64,000 nucleotides of DNA from Armatimonadota bacterium (GCA_018268395.1 JAFDWQ010000001.1:1053356-1117355), one strand, 5' to 3'. Counted from the stretch's first letter, positions 46,380 through 55,669 are shown. Numbers and translations are program-made. Notes: generated by a model from the letters alone, not told the origin.

Positions 46380-47855
46380 GTGGGGCACGTCATCGTCTGC
46401 GGACTGGGGCAATTGGGGTACCGCATCGCGAACCTGCTGCTTCAGCTCAAGTGCGACGTCGTCATCGTCACTCAGGACACGAGGCAAGAGTTCCTCGACC
46501 TCATCACGGCGGCCGGGGCCACGATCGTACACGGTGACGCACGGGCCGACCACGTGTTAGCCCAGGCGCGGCTGGACAAGGCCCGGGCGTTGATCGCCTG
46601 CGTCGACGACGACGTGACGAACATCGAAGTCGCCTTGGACGCGAAGCGGCTGAACCCGTCCCTCCGGATCGTGGCGCGGTTGTTCGACCAGACCCTGGCC
46701 AGGAGGCTGGAAACGACGGTCGGGATCAATCGGGCGCTCGGCATGTCGGTCCTGGCCGCTCCCGCCTTCGCGGCGTCCGCGTTCGGAGGGTCGGTGTTCG
46801 GTTCGTTCGTCCTTGACGGGAACGCGTATGTCGCGACGAAGGTCCGTCATGGCGACGGTCCGGCCGGAGCGGTCGAAGAAGCCGACCGTAACGACGTCGA
46901 GGTCGAGGCGATCGTGCCGTTCCATGAGTTCGTCAGAGACGCGGTCGAAGAGGGTCGGCACGTGCGAAGGCCCTTCGGCGAGTCCGTCCGTGAAGTGGTC
47001 CACGGCGCTCAGAGCGTGTGGCGGAACATGCCGAAGTTCTTGCGCATGCTCGTGCTCGTCATCCTGTCCCTCGCCTTCATCAGCGTTTTCGTGTTCCAAA
47101 TCGGAATGGGACTCTCGCCGATCGACGCCCTCTACTTCGTCGTGACGACCTTGACGACGACGGGCTATGGGGACATCTCGCTACACAAGGAGGCTGTCTG
47201 GCTCAAGGTCTACGGGTGCTTCCTCATGTTGATGGGCTCGGCTTCGGTCGCGGCCTTGTACTCGACGATCACCGACTTCGTCGTCACGGCACGGTTCGAC
47301 CAGTTGCTGGGCCGACAGTCCGTCGGACTTGAAGACCATGTCGTCGTGGTCGGGTTGGGCAACGTCGGCTTCCGTACGACCGAGACGCTGGTCGCGATGG
47401 GGGCGAAAGTCGCGACGGTCGAACTGGATCCCGAGGCCCCCTACCGACGCTTCCTGGACAAGCGCGTCGCTTTCACGGCAGGAGACGGCCGTGACGTGGA
47501 CACCCTGGAGCGAGCTGCGGTCCGTTCGGCCAAAGCCGTCATCGTGGCGACACAGAACGATGCGGTGAACCTCTCCGTCGGTCTGGCCGCACGGACGTTG
47601 AACGACCGTGCCCGGATCATCGTGAGGATCTTCGACGCGGACTTTGCGAGCAAGGTCGAGGACGTCATGACGATCGACTCGGCGCTCAGTGCGACCCGCA
47701 TCGCTGCCCCGGGGTTCGTCGGCGCGACGCTGTTCCCGGACGCGCTGTTGTGTTACGTCGACGGCGACCGGTTCTGCGTCGTCTCCAAAGACAGCGAGGG
47801 GCGGCTCAATGTCACGTCGCACTCTCTCGAAGCGGTGTCCGGTCGGGTCTTTTAG
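46380..47855 (+). CDS. RCK-gated two-TM potassium channel, RCK-pore-RCK order
   Basis: 491 residues, GTG start. N-terminal RCK/TrkA-N domain (HVIVCGLGQLGYRIANLLL, HGDARADHVLAQARLDKARALIAC). Then one membrane helix (FLRMLVLVILSLAFISVFVFQ), a pore loop with the K+ filter TTTGYGD, and a second helix. A second RCK domain follows (HVVVVGLGNVGFRTTETL, AGDGRDVDTLERAAVRSAKAVIVAT). Most ligand-gated K+ channels carry RCK only after the pore, so an N-terminal copy is notable. Inner-membrane location. The TAG stop interlocks with the converging gene. Confidence 0.88.
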   Translation: MGHVIVCGLGQLGYRIANLLLQLKCDVVIVTQDTRQEFLDLITAAGATIVHGDARADHVLAQARLDKARALIACVDDDVTNIEVALDAKRLNPSLRIVARLFDQTLARRLETTVGINRALGMSVLAAPAFAASAFGGSVFGSFVLDGNAYVATKVRHGDGPAGAVEEADRNDVEVEAIVPFHEFVRDAVEEGRHVRRPFGESVREVVHGAQSVWRNMPKFLRMLVLVILSLAFISVFVFQIGMGLSPIDALYFVVTTLTTTGYGDISLHKEAVWLKVYGCFLMLMGSASVAALYSTITDFVVTARFDQLLGRQSVGLEDHVVVVGLGNVGFRTTETLVAMGAKVATVELDPEAPYRRFLDKRVAFTAGDGRDVDTLERAAVRSAKAVIVATQNDAVNLSVGLAARTLNDRARIIVRIFDADFASKVEDVMTIDSALSATRIAAPGFVGATLFPDALLCYVDGDRFCVVSKDSEGRLNVTSHSLEAVSGRVF

Positions 47856-48811
47856 TCTCCGCCTCCGCCACCGCACCCGCCTCCGCCGCACCCGCTGCTC
47901 GAGTCGCCGCCAGACGATCCTCCCGAATCACTGGACGGTCCAGAGTCCGTAGACGACGATTCGCTGACCGCCGACTGTCCGTCCATGGTGCCGTCCGTCG
48001 ACGCGTCGCCGCCCAGAGAGCCGGGGTCGCCGCCGTCTCCTGCGGCGTGGTGACCGCCGTCCGAATGCACGGCATGGCCGGACGGTCCATAGGATCCATG
48101 GTCGACAAAGTGGGATCCGCCCGAAATGCCGTTGCCGCTTCTTCTTTGGCCAGGCTGTCCGCCTTTTCGGACGAAGGCTGCGATCACGAGGATCACGACG
48201 ACGACCGCACCGGCACCCACAAGGGCGATCCCCAGACCCGTCGTCGCGTCTTGTGCCAAGAGCGGCGCGCAACCCGCGCCCAGTGTCGCCAGAACGCCGA
48301 CCGCCGCTAGTCCTCCGGCCCATCGGGCCTGCTTCTTCGGGACGGACCAGGTGTCCTGCGAAATCTGGTCGGACACCGTCGAACGGTGTCGTGCCCGATC
48401 GGTAGCACGGGGCCAGAGGTCGTCCGGTGCGGGCTCACCGAAAGCCTCTTCGTAAAGCGCGAGGGTCTGGCGGTACTGCCGATCGATGCGGCCGTCTTCG
48501 GCGGATCCTCCCCGGGAAGGATGGTGGTGCAGTTTCCGCGGCAAGAACGCGTGCATCCGCTCCCAATAGGACACCGTGTACTGAAGGTGCAGGTGCCAAA
48601 CCTGGTCGACGTCTTCGCTCGGGGTCGCCTCTCGCTCGCCCGTCATCGCCAAGTAGACGAACCGTCGGTATTCCTCGATCGCCCGGAGCGCGAAGGCTTC
48701 GGTCCATCCCTGCTGACGTGCCAACTTCTGGGCGAACGTCACCGTGACACCGGTCTCATCGATCGCGAATTCTTGGATCGCGCTCCACAGTGCGTCGTGT
48801 TCTGCCCTCAT
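47852..48811 (-). CDS. Glycine-rich-domain protein with one membrane helix
   Basis: 319 residues. The N-terminal part (EYRRFVYLAMTGEREATPSEDVDQVWHLHLQYTVSYWE) matches the glycine-rich domain-containing (GRDP-like) family, where VDxxWHxH is conserved. A hydrophobic region (about 175-215) follows, then a low-complexity Gly/Ser/His tail ending in CGGGGCGGGG. Such a tail may bind metal or cross-link. Function unknown. It lies between the two UvrA halves on the same strand and is followed 48 bases upstream by the end of the UvrA N-half. Confidence 0.7.
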   Translation of the reverse strand: MRAEHDALWSAIQEFAIDETGVTVTFAQKLARQQGWTEAFALRAIEEYRRFVYLAMTGEREATPSEDVDQVWHLHLQYTVSYWERMHAFLPRKLHHHPSRGGSAEDGRIDRQYRQTLALYEEAFGEPAPDDLWPRATDRARHRSTVSDQISQDTWSVPKKQARWAGGLAAVGVLATLGAGCAPLLAQDATTGLGIALVGAGAVVVVILVIAAFVRKGGQPGQRRSGNGISGGSHFVDHGSYGPSGHAVHSDGGHHAAGDGGDPGSLGGDASTDGTMDGQSAVSESSSTDSGPSSDSGGSSGGDSSSGCGGGGCGGGGGD

Positions 48812-48859
48812 GTGTCCGGCCCCTGTAGACTACATACGGGACAGGCCCGCCGAGGGATG

Positions 48860-50836
48860 CTACGCGGTCGTCGGGACCGGGCCGCGAGGTTGCCGACGGA
48901 CGGCAGGCACGTCGATCCGTTCGTCGCCGTTCAAATAGCGGCTCGTCGGTGAGTCTTTGGCGAGGAACTCTTCGAGCGGCCCCTCGTTGACGACGTACCC
49001 GCCGTGCTCGCCCGCTCCAGGGCCAAGGTCGACCAGCCAATCGGCGGCCCTCATGGTGTCCTCGTCGTGCTCCACCACGATGACGGTGTTCCCCAGGTTC
49101 CGTAGCCGCTTCAGCGTTTCGATCAGTTTGTGGTTGTCACGTTGGTGGAGACCGATGCTCGGTTCGTCGAGGACGTAGAGACATCCCATGAGCCCGCTCC
49201 CGATCTGGGTCGCGAGACGGATGCGTTGCGCTTCGCCTCCCGCCAAGGTGTTCGTGTTCCGGTCCAGCGTCAGATATCCGAGACCGACGTCGAACAGGAA
49301 CCGGAGCCGTTCGACGATCTCCTTGACGGCCCGCTCCCCGATCTTGAGCTGGCGCGGCGTGAACCTCTCGTTCAGCGAGACAAAGTACCCGAGAGCTTCG
49401 TCCACGGGAAGCCGGGTGACGTCGGCGATCGACACGCCCTCCGTGACACCGTAGGGCGTCACGGTCTCGGCCGCCATCTGCACGACGGCGCTCGCCTCTG
49501 GCGTCGTGGCATGGCCGGCCCCGCTGCCGAACCCCCCGGGCAACCGGACGCTCAGAGTCTCCGGTTTGAGCCGTGCACCGTGACACGCCGGGCAGGGTCG
49601 CGTCCGCATGTATTGGGCGAGGTCGTTCTTGACCCACTCGCTTTCCGTCTGGTCGAGACGCTTGCGGAGGACGTTGAGGACACCGGTCCACGTGTAGTTG
49701 AACGTCCGGGACGACTTGCCATAGTTCATCGTCACCTTCACGGGTTCGTCAAGACCGGTCCAGACGACCGCCCATTGGTCGTCGTCGAGCTCGGCCGCGG
49801 GCAACGAGGCATCGAAGCCGATGGCTTGTCCGACGCCGTCGAGGACGTCAGGCCACCACTCCTTGACTTCGCCGGACTTGTAGACGAACGGAAGGATCGC
49901 TCCGTCCCTGAGCGGTTTGGAACGATCGGGGACGACCAGGTCGAGGTCGAACTCGGTCTTCGTCCCAAGTCCCGTACACTCTGGACAGGCCCCATACGGC
50001 GAGTTGAACGAGAAGACTCTCGGCTCGAGCTCAGGCATGCTGAATCCGCAGTCCGGACAGGAATAGTGTTCTGAAAACGTCCTCTCGACAGAGTCTCCGG
50101 CCGCCCCCGCGTCGGGGGCTTGCCAACTGACCGTGACCAGCCCCTTACCCATCTTCAGGGCCGTCTCGACCGAGTCGGCCAGACGACGGTCGATCCCTTC
50201 CTTCACGACGATACGGTCGACGACGACCTCGATCGTGTGCTGCTTGTACCGGTCCATCGGGATGTCGTCGGTGACTTCGTACATTTCGCCATCGACGCGG
50301 ACGCGGACGAACCCGGCTTGTTGGACCTCGCGCAGTTCTTTCTTGTACTCGCCCTTGCGGCCGCGGATCACGGGCGCCATCACTTGGAGCTTCGTCCCTT
50401 CAGGCAACCGCAAGACTTCGTCGACGATCGTGTCCGTCGACTGTCGTTCGATCGGACCGTGACCGTTCGGACAGTAGGGCGTCCCGACACGGGCGAAAAG
50501 GATGCGCAGGTAATCGTAGATCTCGGTGACGGTGCCGACCGTCGACCTCGGGTTCTTCGAGGCGCTTTTCTGGTCAATGGAAATGGCGGGCGAAAGGCCG
50601 TCGACGTGGTCGACGTCCGGCTTGTCCATCTGCCCCAGGAACTGTCGGGCATAGGCGCTCAGCGATTCGACGTACCTGCGCTGCCCCTCGGCATAGATCG
50701 TGTCGAACGCGAGGCTGGATTTACCGCTCCCGCTCAAACCGGTGATGACCACGAGCTTGTCGCGGGGGATCTCCACCGTGACGTTCTTGAGGTTGTTCTC
50801 CCGGGCTCCGACGACCACGATCTTGTCGTGAGACAT
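48860..50836 (-). CDS. uvrA: UvrA N-terminal half (first ABC module) as a separate gene
   Basis: 658 residues. Covers the whole first module of Uvr[29 protein letters not shown] (Walker A 33-40), [17 protein letters not shown], the UvrB-binding region ([15 protein letters not shown]...), zinc finger CPDC...[16 protein letters not shown], signature [15 protein letters not shown], Walker [16 protein letters not shown] and [23 protein letters not shown]. It stops just past the module end ([15 protein letters not shown]), where E. coli UvrA continues into module II. The usual signature Ser is Ala (LAGGE). TACACT lies eight bases before ATG 50836. Confidence 0.93.
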   Translation of the reverse strand: MSHDKIVVVGARENNLKNVTVEIPRDKLVVITGLSGSGKSSLAFDTIYAEGQRRYVESLSAYARQFLGQMDKPDVDHVDGLSPAISIDQKSASKNPRSTVGTVTEIYDYLRILFARVGTPYCPNGHGPIERQSTDTIVDEVLRLPEGTKLQVMAPVIRGRKGEYKKELREVQQAGFVRVRVDGEMYEVTDDIPMDRYKQHTIEVVVDRIVVKEGIDRRLADSVETALKMGKGLVTVSWQAPDAGAAGDSVERTFSEHYSCPDCGFSMPELEPRVFSFNSPYGACPECTGLGTKTEFDLDLVVPDRSKPLRDGAILPFVYKSGEVKEWWPDVLDGVGQAIGFDASLPAAELDDDQWAVVWTGLDEPVKVTMNYGKSSRTFNYTWTGVLNVLRKRLDQTESEWVKNDLAQYMRTRPCPACHGARLKPETLSVRLPGGFGSGAGHATTPEASAVVQMAAETVTPYGVTEGVSIADVTRLPVDEALGYFVSLNERFTPRQLKIGERAVKEIVERLRFLFDVGLGYLTLDRNTNTLAGGEAQRIRLATQIGSGLMGCLYVLDEPSIGLHQRDNHKLIETLKRLRNLGNTVIVVEHDEDTMRAADWLVDLGPGAGEHGGYVVNEGPLEEFLAKDSPTSRYLNGDERIDVPAVRRQPRGPVPTTA

Positions 50837-51112
50837 GAACGGTCAGTGTACTCGAAAAACGTAGACGCGTGACGGGTGGATCGACCGGATGTCGGACCCG
50901 ATTCCGTGGACCGTCACCTACGCTTTCCTGCATTCCTTGGTCTCCTGTCCGGACGGTCGAAGGGCCTACAGTCAAGGCTCTAAAGCAGAATTTGAACTTG
51001 CCGACTTTCTGGGGATGAAGACTTGGACAAATCGCCCCATGACGTTTCGGAACGATCGATCATGGTGGAACGACGGCGGGACATAAGGCGTGTCAGCGGG
51101 CGTGAGGTGATC

Positions 51113-51535
51113 GTGAGAACATTCCTGACACTCAGCACGCTCTTGTCGATGGCCGCCATGGCCCAAGCCCAACCGCGCTTTGCCGTGGAGGCTATGGGAA
51201 CGGGCAACGACATGACCGGTGTCTTCCTGAAAGCTTCGAACATGGAGCGCCATGTCTCGGGCGTTTTCCGGGCGACGATCGGAGTCCACAGTGGCGGCAC
51301 CACCATTCACGGAACTGTCACGGGGTTGACCTGGAACCTCCTCGGTGCCAAAGTCTCCTTCCAGGCCGACTGCCTCGACGCCGCGGGAAACCGCTACTTC
51401 GTCGACGGAACGGTCGCGGATAAGGGAGCCTCCTCCCTGGACATGATCGACCTGAGGGTCACGTCCGCGAACCGTTCGTTGTTCCAAGACAGATCGACCG
51501 ACCAGTACGTCAAGATCTGGGTCTTCCCAGGCTAG
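51113..51535 (+). CDS. Small exported protein, unknown function
   Basis: 140 residues from GTG 51113 (GTG 51107 also possible). Signal peptide RTFLTLSTLLSMAAMAQAQ, then a beta-rich domain (HVSGVFRATIGVHSGGTTIHGTVTGLTWNLLGAKVSFQADCLDAAG). It resembles secreted immunoglobulin-like or lipocalin-like repeats but I recognise no family. A long palindromic hairpin follows at 51545-51568. Confidence 0.6.
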   Translation: MRTFLTLSTLLSMAAMAQAQPRFAVEAMGTGNDMTGVFLKASNMERHVSGVFRATIGVHSGGTTIHGTVTGLTWNLLGAKVSFQADCLDAAGNRYFVDGTVADKGASSLDMIDLRVTSANRSLFQDRSTDQYVKIWVFPG

Positions 51536-51544
51536 TCGGACACT

Positions 51545-51568
51545 GCGGCGGCGCCGAGGCGCCGCCGC
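51545..51568 (+). terminator. Terminator-like hairpin
   Basis: Perfect stem GCGGCGGCGCC / GGCGCCGCCGC around GA. No T-run follows, so termination would be weak or factor-dependent. Confidence 0.5.
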
Positions 51569-51647
51569 TCGCCGACGTCGCACGACGCCGAGCCTTCCGC
51601 ACACTCTTACTGCGATCTTCGTTCGGGGCACCTGATCGGTTCTGATC

Positions 51648-51653
51648 TAGAAT
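51648..51653 (+). promoter_or_regulatory. -10 box TAGAAT, leaderless modAB
   Basis: TAGAAT, CCTGAC, then ATG 51660; no Shine-Dalgarno site. Confidence 0.6.
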
Positions 51654-51659
51654 CCTGAC

Positions 51660-52421
51660 ATGATCTTTGACGTGCTCCTTTTGGGTTTGCTGTCCAAACC
51701 GGAGACGGCTTTCAGGCAGAAGACACTGACGGTCTTTGCGGCCGCTTCTCTCAAGGAGTCCTTTACGGACATCGGAACGGCCTTTCAACGTGCGAAGGGC
51801 GTCAAGGTCCGCTTCTCCTTTGCCGGCTCCCAACAGCTCGCCGCACAGATCGGTGCTGGGGCGCCGGCCGATGTCTTCGCCAGCGCGGACTTGGCCAACC
51901 TCCAGAAGGTCAGGGTGCTTGCAGGAACTTCGACCTTGTTCGCGGAGAACCGATTGTCGGTCGTCGTCCGAAAGAACGGCCCGTCTCTCAAGGACCTTCG
52001 GGGGCTCTCCTCGTTCGGCAAGTTGGTCGTGGCTTCTCCCAAGGTTCCGGCCGGTGTGTATGCCCGAAAGATGCTGGATAAGGCATCCCAGCGATATGGG
52101 GCTGCGTGGAAGACCACCGTCCTGAAGAAAGTCGTGTCGGAGGAGCAGGACGTGAGGGCCGTCCTGACCAAGGTCGTCCTGGGTGAGGCGGACGCCGGAA
52201 TCGTCTACGCCACAGACGCCTTCTCGGCAGGCCGCCAAGTCCGCACCGTTCTGATCCCTTCTCAGTTCGATGTCCGGGCTTCCTACTTCGCGGCCGTTCC
52301 TGCTCGCGCCGGTCAGGCCCAGTGGGCCAAGGACTTCGTCTCGTTCCTCAGATCGCCTGAAGCCCGTAAGGCCCTGAAGGCCAGAGGCTTCAGCCTGCCG
52401 TCCCCCCGACCCGCTCCGTGA
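51660..52421 (+). CDS. modA: Molybdate-binding periplasmic protein
   Basis: 253 residues. An N-terminal hydrophobic segment precedes LTVFAAASLKESFTDIGTAF, the classic ModA start. FAGSQQLAAQIGAGAPADVFASAD, VVVRKNGPSLKDLRGL, VPAGVYARKMLDKA, LGEADAGIVYATDAF and FVSFLRSPEARKALKARGF complete the family pattern. Binds molybdate or tungstate and hands it to ModB. Its TGA overlaps the modB GTG by four bases. Confidence 0.94.
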   Translation: MIFDVLLLGLLSKPETAFRQKTLTVFAAASLKESFTDIGTAFQRAKGVKVRFSFAGSQQLAAQIGAGAPADVFASADLANLQKVRVLAGTSTLFAENRLSVVVRKNGPSLKDLRGLSSFGKLVVASPKVPAGVYARKMLDKASQRYGAAWKTTVLKKVVSEEQDVRAVLTKVVLGEADAGIVYATDAFSAGRQVRTVLIPSQFDVRASYFAAVPARAGQAQWAKDFVSFLRSPEARKALKARGFSLPSPRPAP

Positions 52422-53215
52422 AGTCCCGCGCCCACCCTCTGGCGTGGATCTTAGCGGCCGGCCCGCTGCTGATGTTGCTGGCCCTTCCTGGCATCGCGCT
52501 CGTCGTCCGGGGCTCCTCAGGTGCGTTCCTGCAGGCTCTGTCCGCCGAAGAAACGTGGGACGCGCTCGGCGTCAGTCTACCGACCAGCCTCGTCGCGCTA
52601 GGTGCGATCGTCGTATTCGGGACCCCTCTCGGGTTCGTCCTGGGGAAGGGACGGTTTTGGGGCAAAGAGGCGTTGCGGGCGGTCGTGGCGACGCCGGCCG
52701 TCCTCCCGCCAGCAGCGGCTGGACTGGGGATGCTCTTGGCGTTCGGACGCAACGGACTTCTCGGTCCGGCGTTAGAGTCGGCTGGGATCGTCCTGCCGTT
52801 CACGGCGACGGCGGTCGTGCTGGCCCAAGTGTTCGTAGCGTCGCCCTTCCACGTCCTTCAAGCGGCCAGCGCCTTCGAATCCGTCGACGCCGCGGTCGAA
52901 GAGAGCGCGATGCTCGACGGCGCCGGTTCGTGGGGCGTGTTCTGGCACATCGTTTTGCCCCAGGTCCGGCCGGCGCTCCTGTCCGGCGCGACGTTGGCAT
53001 GGGCGAGGGCCTTGGGAGAGTTCGGAGCGACGATCCTCTTCGCCGGTAGCCTGGCCGGCGTCACCCGGACGATGCCCCTCGCCGTCTATCTCGAGTTCGA
53101 GGGCAACATGGACGTGGCGATCGCGTTGTCCTGTCTCCTGGTCGCGATCGCCGTTCTCGGGGTCTTTGTCGGACGATGGCTCGCCCGAGGCACTGCAAGA
53201 TTCAGGGCTTCTTGA
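52418..53215 (+). CDS. modB: Molybdate ABC transporter permease
   Basis: 265 residues, GTG start. Five or six membrane helices with the binding-protein-dependent permease pattern (TPAVLPPAAAGLGMLLAFG, then the EAA loop VDAAVEESAMLDGAGSWGVFWHIVLPQVRPALLSG, then ALGEFGATILFAGSLAGVTRTMPLAVY). These are standard ModB/CysT-like features. The ATPase gene modC, normally next, is missing; the following gene runs the other way. Confidence 0.92.
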   Translation: MKSRAHPLAWILAAGPLLMLLALPGIALVVRGSSGAFLQALSAEETWDALGVSLPTSLVALGAIVVFGTPLGFVLGKGRFWGKEALRAVVATPAVLPPAAAGLGMLLAFGRNGLLGPALESAGIVLPFTATAVVLAQVFVASPFHVLQAASAFESVDAAVEESAMLDGAGSWGVFWHIVLPQVRPALLSGATLAWARALGEFGATILFAGSLAGVTRTMPLAVYLEFEGNMDVAIALSCLLVAIAVLGVFVGRWLARGTARFRAS

Positions 53216-53966
53216 GTTCGAAGAGATCCTTCGGTAACGAACGGGGATACTCGTATAGAACGAGCCGGTGTCCGGTTCCTTTCATGGAGCCTGCTAGCTT
53301 TTGAGGGTCTCGTTCCCACAATTCCATGGCAAGGAAAAACTTGCTCTTTGGATCGGTCCAAACAGTCCATTTTTGGGTAGCTGTCGTCACTTCGTACTTA
53401 TCGACCACTTGCCCGTCCCGTTCCGACGATGTGGGTCCGGTGACGACCTGACCCTGAGCGATTTCTGCAAGGGCCTCTACGGGCTGAGCCAACTCATCAA
53501 GCTTTGTCGGGCCATCTGGCACGGACTCCGACCGCCAAGTGTCCTTGACCAGGTCGTGGACCGTCAACGTACCCTTGGACTTCAGCGAGACCGACCGCTT
53601 CCCTTGAACGTAAATCTCCGTGCGCACCGAATCCCTCGACATCCACCTTGTGAAGTAAGGGGTCTTTGAGCCGTCGTCCCGTATCACGAAGGCCCTGCAA
53701 ACGACGAATTCTGGTGTGAAGGCGCCTCGGAGCCGTTCGATACTTGTCCCTTTGGCTTCCCGGTTCTGGACGAGTACGACCAGCAGCGACGCGGCAAAGG
53801 CGAAGACCGCGAACAAGCCGAGACCCAGTGCAGGCCGAGCAATGCGCTTCGAAACTTTCTTCCCGTCGAGGACTGCCTGTAGAGTGGATTCAAAGCGGTC
53901 AAGTGGCACCTCCGATCGACCGAGCGAGCGGGCTGACTCAGAGTAACGGAATGGTTCCTGTTGCAT
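53202..53966 (-). CDS. Probable membrane anti-sigma/regulatory partner of the adjacent sigma gene
   Basis: 254 residues from ATG 53966, overlapping the sigma gene end by 29 bases. A short cytoplasmic N-terminus (PLDRFESTLQAVLDGKKVSKRI) precedes one membrane helix (LGLGLFAVFAFAASLLVVLV, about 48-67) and an extracytoplasmic LolA/DUF-like beta domain (SKGTLTVHDLVKDTWRSE, KYEVTTATQKWTVWTDPKSKFFLAMEL). No zinc finger is seen. Role as anti-sigma protein is inferred from position and topology. Converges with modB and overlaps it by 14 bases. Confidence 0.6.
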   Translation of the reverse strand: MQQEPFRYSESARSLGRSEVPLDRFESTLQAVLDGKKVSKRIARPALGLGLFAVFAFAASLLVVLVQNREAKGTSIERLRGAFTPEFVVCRAFVIRDDGSKTPYFTRWMSRDSVRTEIYVQGKRSVSLKSKGTLTVHDLVKDTWRSESVPDGPTKLDELAQPVEALAEIAQGQVVTGPTSSERDGQVVDKYEVTTATQKWTVWTDPKSKFFLAMELWERDPQKLAGSMKGTGHRLVLYEYPRSLPKDLFELKKP

Positions 53967-54558
53967 CGTTGACCTCGTGGGACGACAAAAGCTCTCGTAG
54001 CAAGGATTTGGCACGGCTCAGCCGCCAACTCAGTGTTCCTTCAGGTACCCCGGCGATGGCTGACGCTTCGCGCGACGACCATCCTTGGACCTCGCGCAAG
54101 ACGAACGCCTCGCGTAACGCCGACGGAATTCGACCAAGCGCATCATAGAGATGAAGCGTGTCGAGATCCAGCCGCATCGGGGCCACATTTGGGGCCTCTT
54201 CGACCAATCGGACGATGCGAAGGATCGATCGTCTGCGACGTCATTGGAGATATTCGCGGAAGGCGATCTTGGTGAGCCAGGCCTTTACGGTGCCCGCTCC
54301 CTCAAACGCCATGGCCCGGAACCGGGCTTTCACGAACGTGTCCTGCGTCAGATCTTCTGCAAGATCCTTGTCACGGCAAAGAAGGATCAGCGTCCGAAGA
54401 ACGTGAGGATAGTAGACCCTGACGACCTCTTCAGCGGCCCGGCACTCACCTTGCGCAAACCTTCGCACAAGGTCCAGGTCCCCCACCGGGCGAGCGTTCT
54501 TGTCTTCCAACTCTAACTCAGATGCGTGTGGCCCCCGATCCCTTGGCGAGAATGACAA
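53938..54558 (-). pseudogene. ECF sigma factor interrupted by one in-frame TGA
   Basis: Region 2 (VVRVYYPHVLRTLILLCRDKDLAEDLTQDTFVKA, then WLTKIAFREYLQ) ends at TGA 54241-54243. The same frame continues with RRRSILRIVRLVEEAPNVAP and a full region 4 (LGRIPSALREAFVLREVQGWSSREASAIAGVPEGTLSWRLSRAKSLLRELL). One base change (for example CGA to TGA) would explain it. Both domains are otherwise intact and the partner gene overlaps the end. A recent nonsense mutation, a sequence error or readthrough are possible. Start is TTG 54558 or a later GTG. Confidence 0.75.
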
Positions 54559-54561
54559 AGT

Positions 54562-54590
54562 CGGGCCCGGTTCTCTTGGAACCAGGCCCG
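54562..54590 (-). terminator. Terminator after rplM-rpsI
   Basis: CGGGCCCGGTTC / GGAACCAGGCCCG stem with a TCTT loop. The minus-strand tail is ACTTTGTC; the plus-strand tail TTTT is better but no plus-strand gene precedes it. Confidence 0.65.
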
Positions 54591-54616
54591 TTTTGGCTCT
54601 TAATGAAAAAGGTGGC

Positions 54617-55012
54617 TCAGCGTTTGACGAACTGGAAGCCGCGGCGGGCTTTCTTCCGGCCGTACTTCTTGCTTTCCTTGATCCTGGCGTCGCGGGTCAG
54701 GAAGCCTCCGCCACGGAGCCCGGGGCGCATGTCTTCGTCTAACTCGACCAGGGCGCGGGAGATGCCCAGTCGGACGGCACCGGCCTGACCGGTCGTTCCG
54801 CCGCCCTTGACTTTGGCGATGACGTCGTACTTCCCGTCGACGTCCAAATGGGCGAGCGGGCTCTTCACCAGGATCTCGAGGACGGGGCGGCACAGGTAGT
54901 CCTTATAGTCGCGCCCGTTGATCGTGATGAGGCCCTCGCCCGGCTTGAGCCAGACTCGCGCGACGGCGCACTTGCGTCGTCCGGTTCCGTAGCTGATGGA
55001 ATTCTTCGCCAT
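54617..55012 (-). CDS. rpsI: 30S ribosomal protein uS9
   Basis: 131 residues. SYGTGRRKCAVARVWLKPGEGLITINGRDYKDYL at the N-terminus and the basic end RDARIKESKKYGRKKARRGFQFVKR are diagnostic of S9, whose C-terminal tail contacts tRNA in the P site. Follows rplM by one base, the usual pair. Confidence 0.98.
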   Translation of the reverse strand: MAKNSISYGTGRRKCAVARVWLKPGEGLITINGRDYKDYLCRPVLEILVKSPLAHLDVDGKYDVIAKVKGGGTTGQAGAVRLGISRALVELDEDMRPGLRGGGFLTRDARIKESKKYGRKKARRGFQFVKR

Positions 55013-55013
55013 G

Positions 55014-55451
55014 TCAGTTCTTTCCGATGGTGAGCGGCTGGGGGTCCTGCGCCGCGTGCGGGTGGTCCGGCCCCGCGTAAACCTTAAGCTTCTTGAACGT
55101 CGCGTGCCCGAGCTTCGTCTTCGGCAACATGCCCCAGACGACCTTCTCGACGAGCTTGACGGAGTCTTTGGCGAGGAGGTCTTCGCGGCTGACGTTCTTG
55201 AGTCCGCCCGGCCATCCGGAGTGCCAATAGATCAGCTCTTCGCCCTTCTTGCCCGTCATGACGACCTTGTCCGCGTTCACGATCACGACAAAGTCGCCGC
55301 AATCCATGTTGTAGGTGAAGGTCGGCTTGTGCTTGCCGCGAAGGATCTGCGCGACTTGACCAGCCAGTCGCCCGATCGGCACACCCGCGGCGTCGACCAC
55401 GTGCCATTTCTGCTCGATCGTGCTCGGCGTCGCCGTATACGTCCTGTTCAT
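55014..55451 (-). CDS. rplM: 50S ribosomal protein uL13
   Basis: 145 residues. WHVVDAAGVPIGRLAGQVAQILRGKHKPTFTYNMDCGDFVVIVNADKV and GMLPKTKLGHATFKKLKVYAGPDHPHAAQDPQPL are classical L13. Shine-Dalgarno AGAGGA five bases before ATG 55451, with TAGATT 13 bases before it. rplM-rpsI is cut off from truA by a plus-strand gene. Confidence 0.98.
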   Translation of the reverse strand: MNRTYTATPSTIEQKWHVVDAAGVPIGRLAGQVAQILRGKHKPTFTYNMDCGDFVVIVNADKVVMTGKKGEELIYWHSGWPGGLKNVSREDLLAKDSVKLVEKVVWGMLPKTKLGHATFKKLKVYAGPDHPHAAQDPQPLTIGKN

Positions 55452-55669
55452 CCGGTTCCTCTGAAATCTAGCGGGAAGTCATCGCCGGGCATACGCCGAC
55501 GCGCGAAAGCTTCCGCGTGGAACGCAGAAGATACCCGGTCCCGTCCGAACCTGCGACGGACCTACGCGGCGGACGCGTCGGCCGGAGGACCATCGGCGTA
55601 GAAAGAACCGAGGGATTGCGGGCGGGAAGCCTGCGGGCGACGTGTCCGGACCCTGTCTGGGGAGATGAT

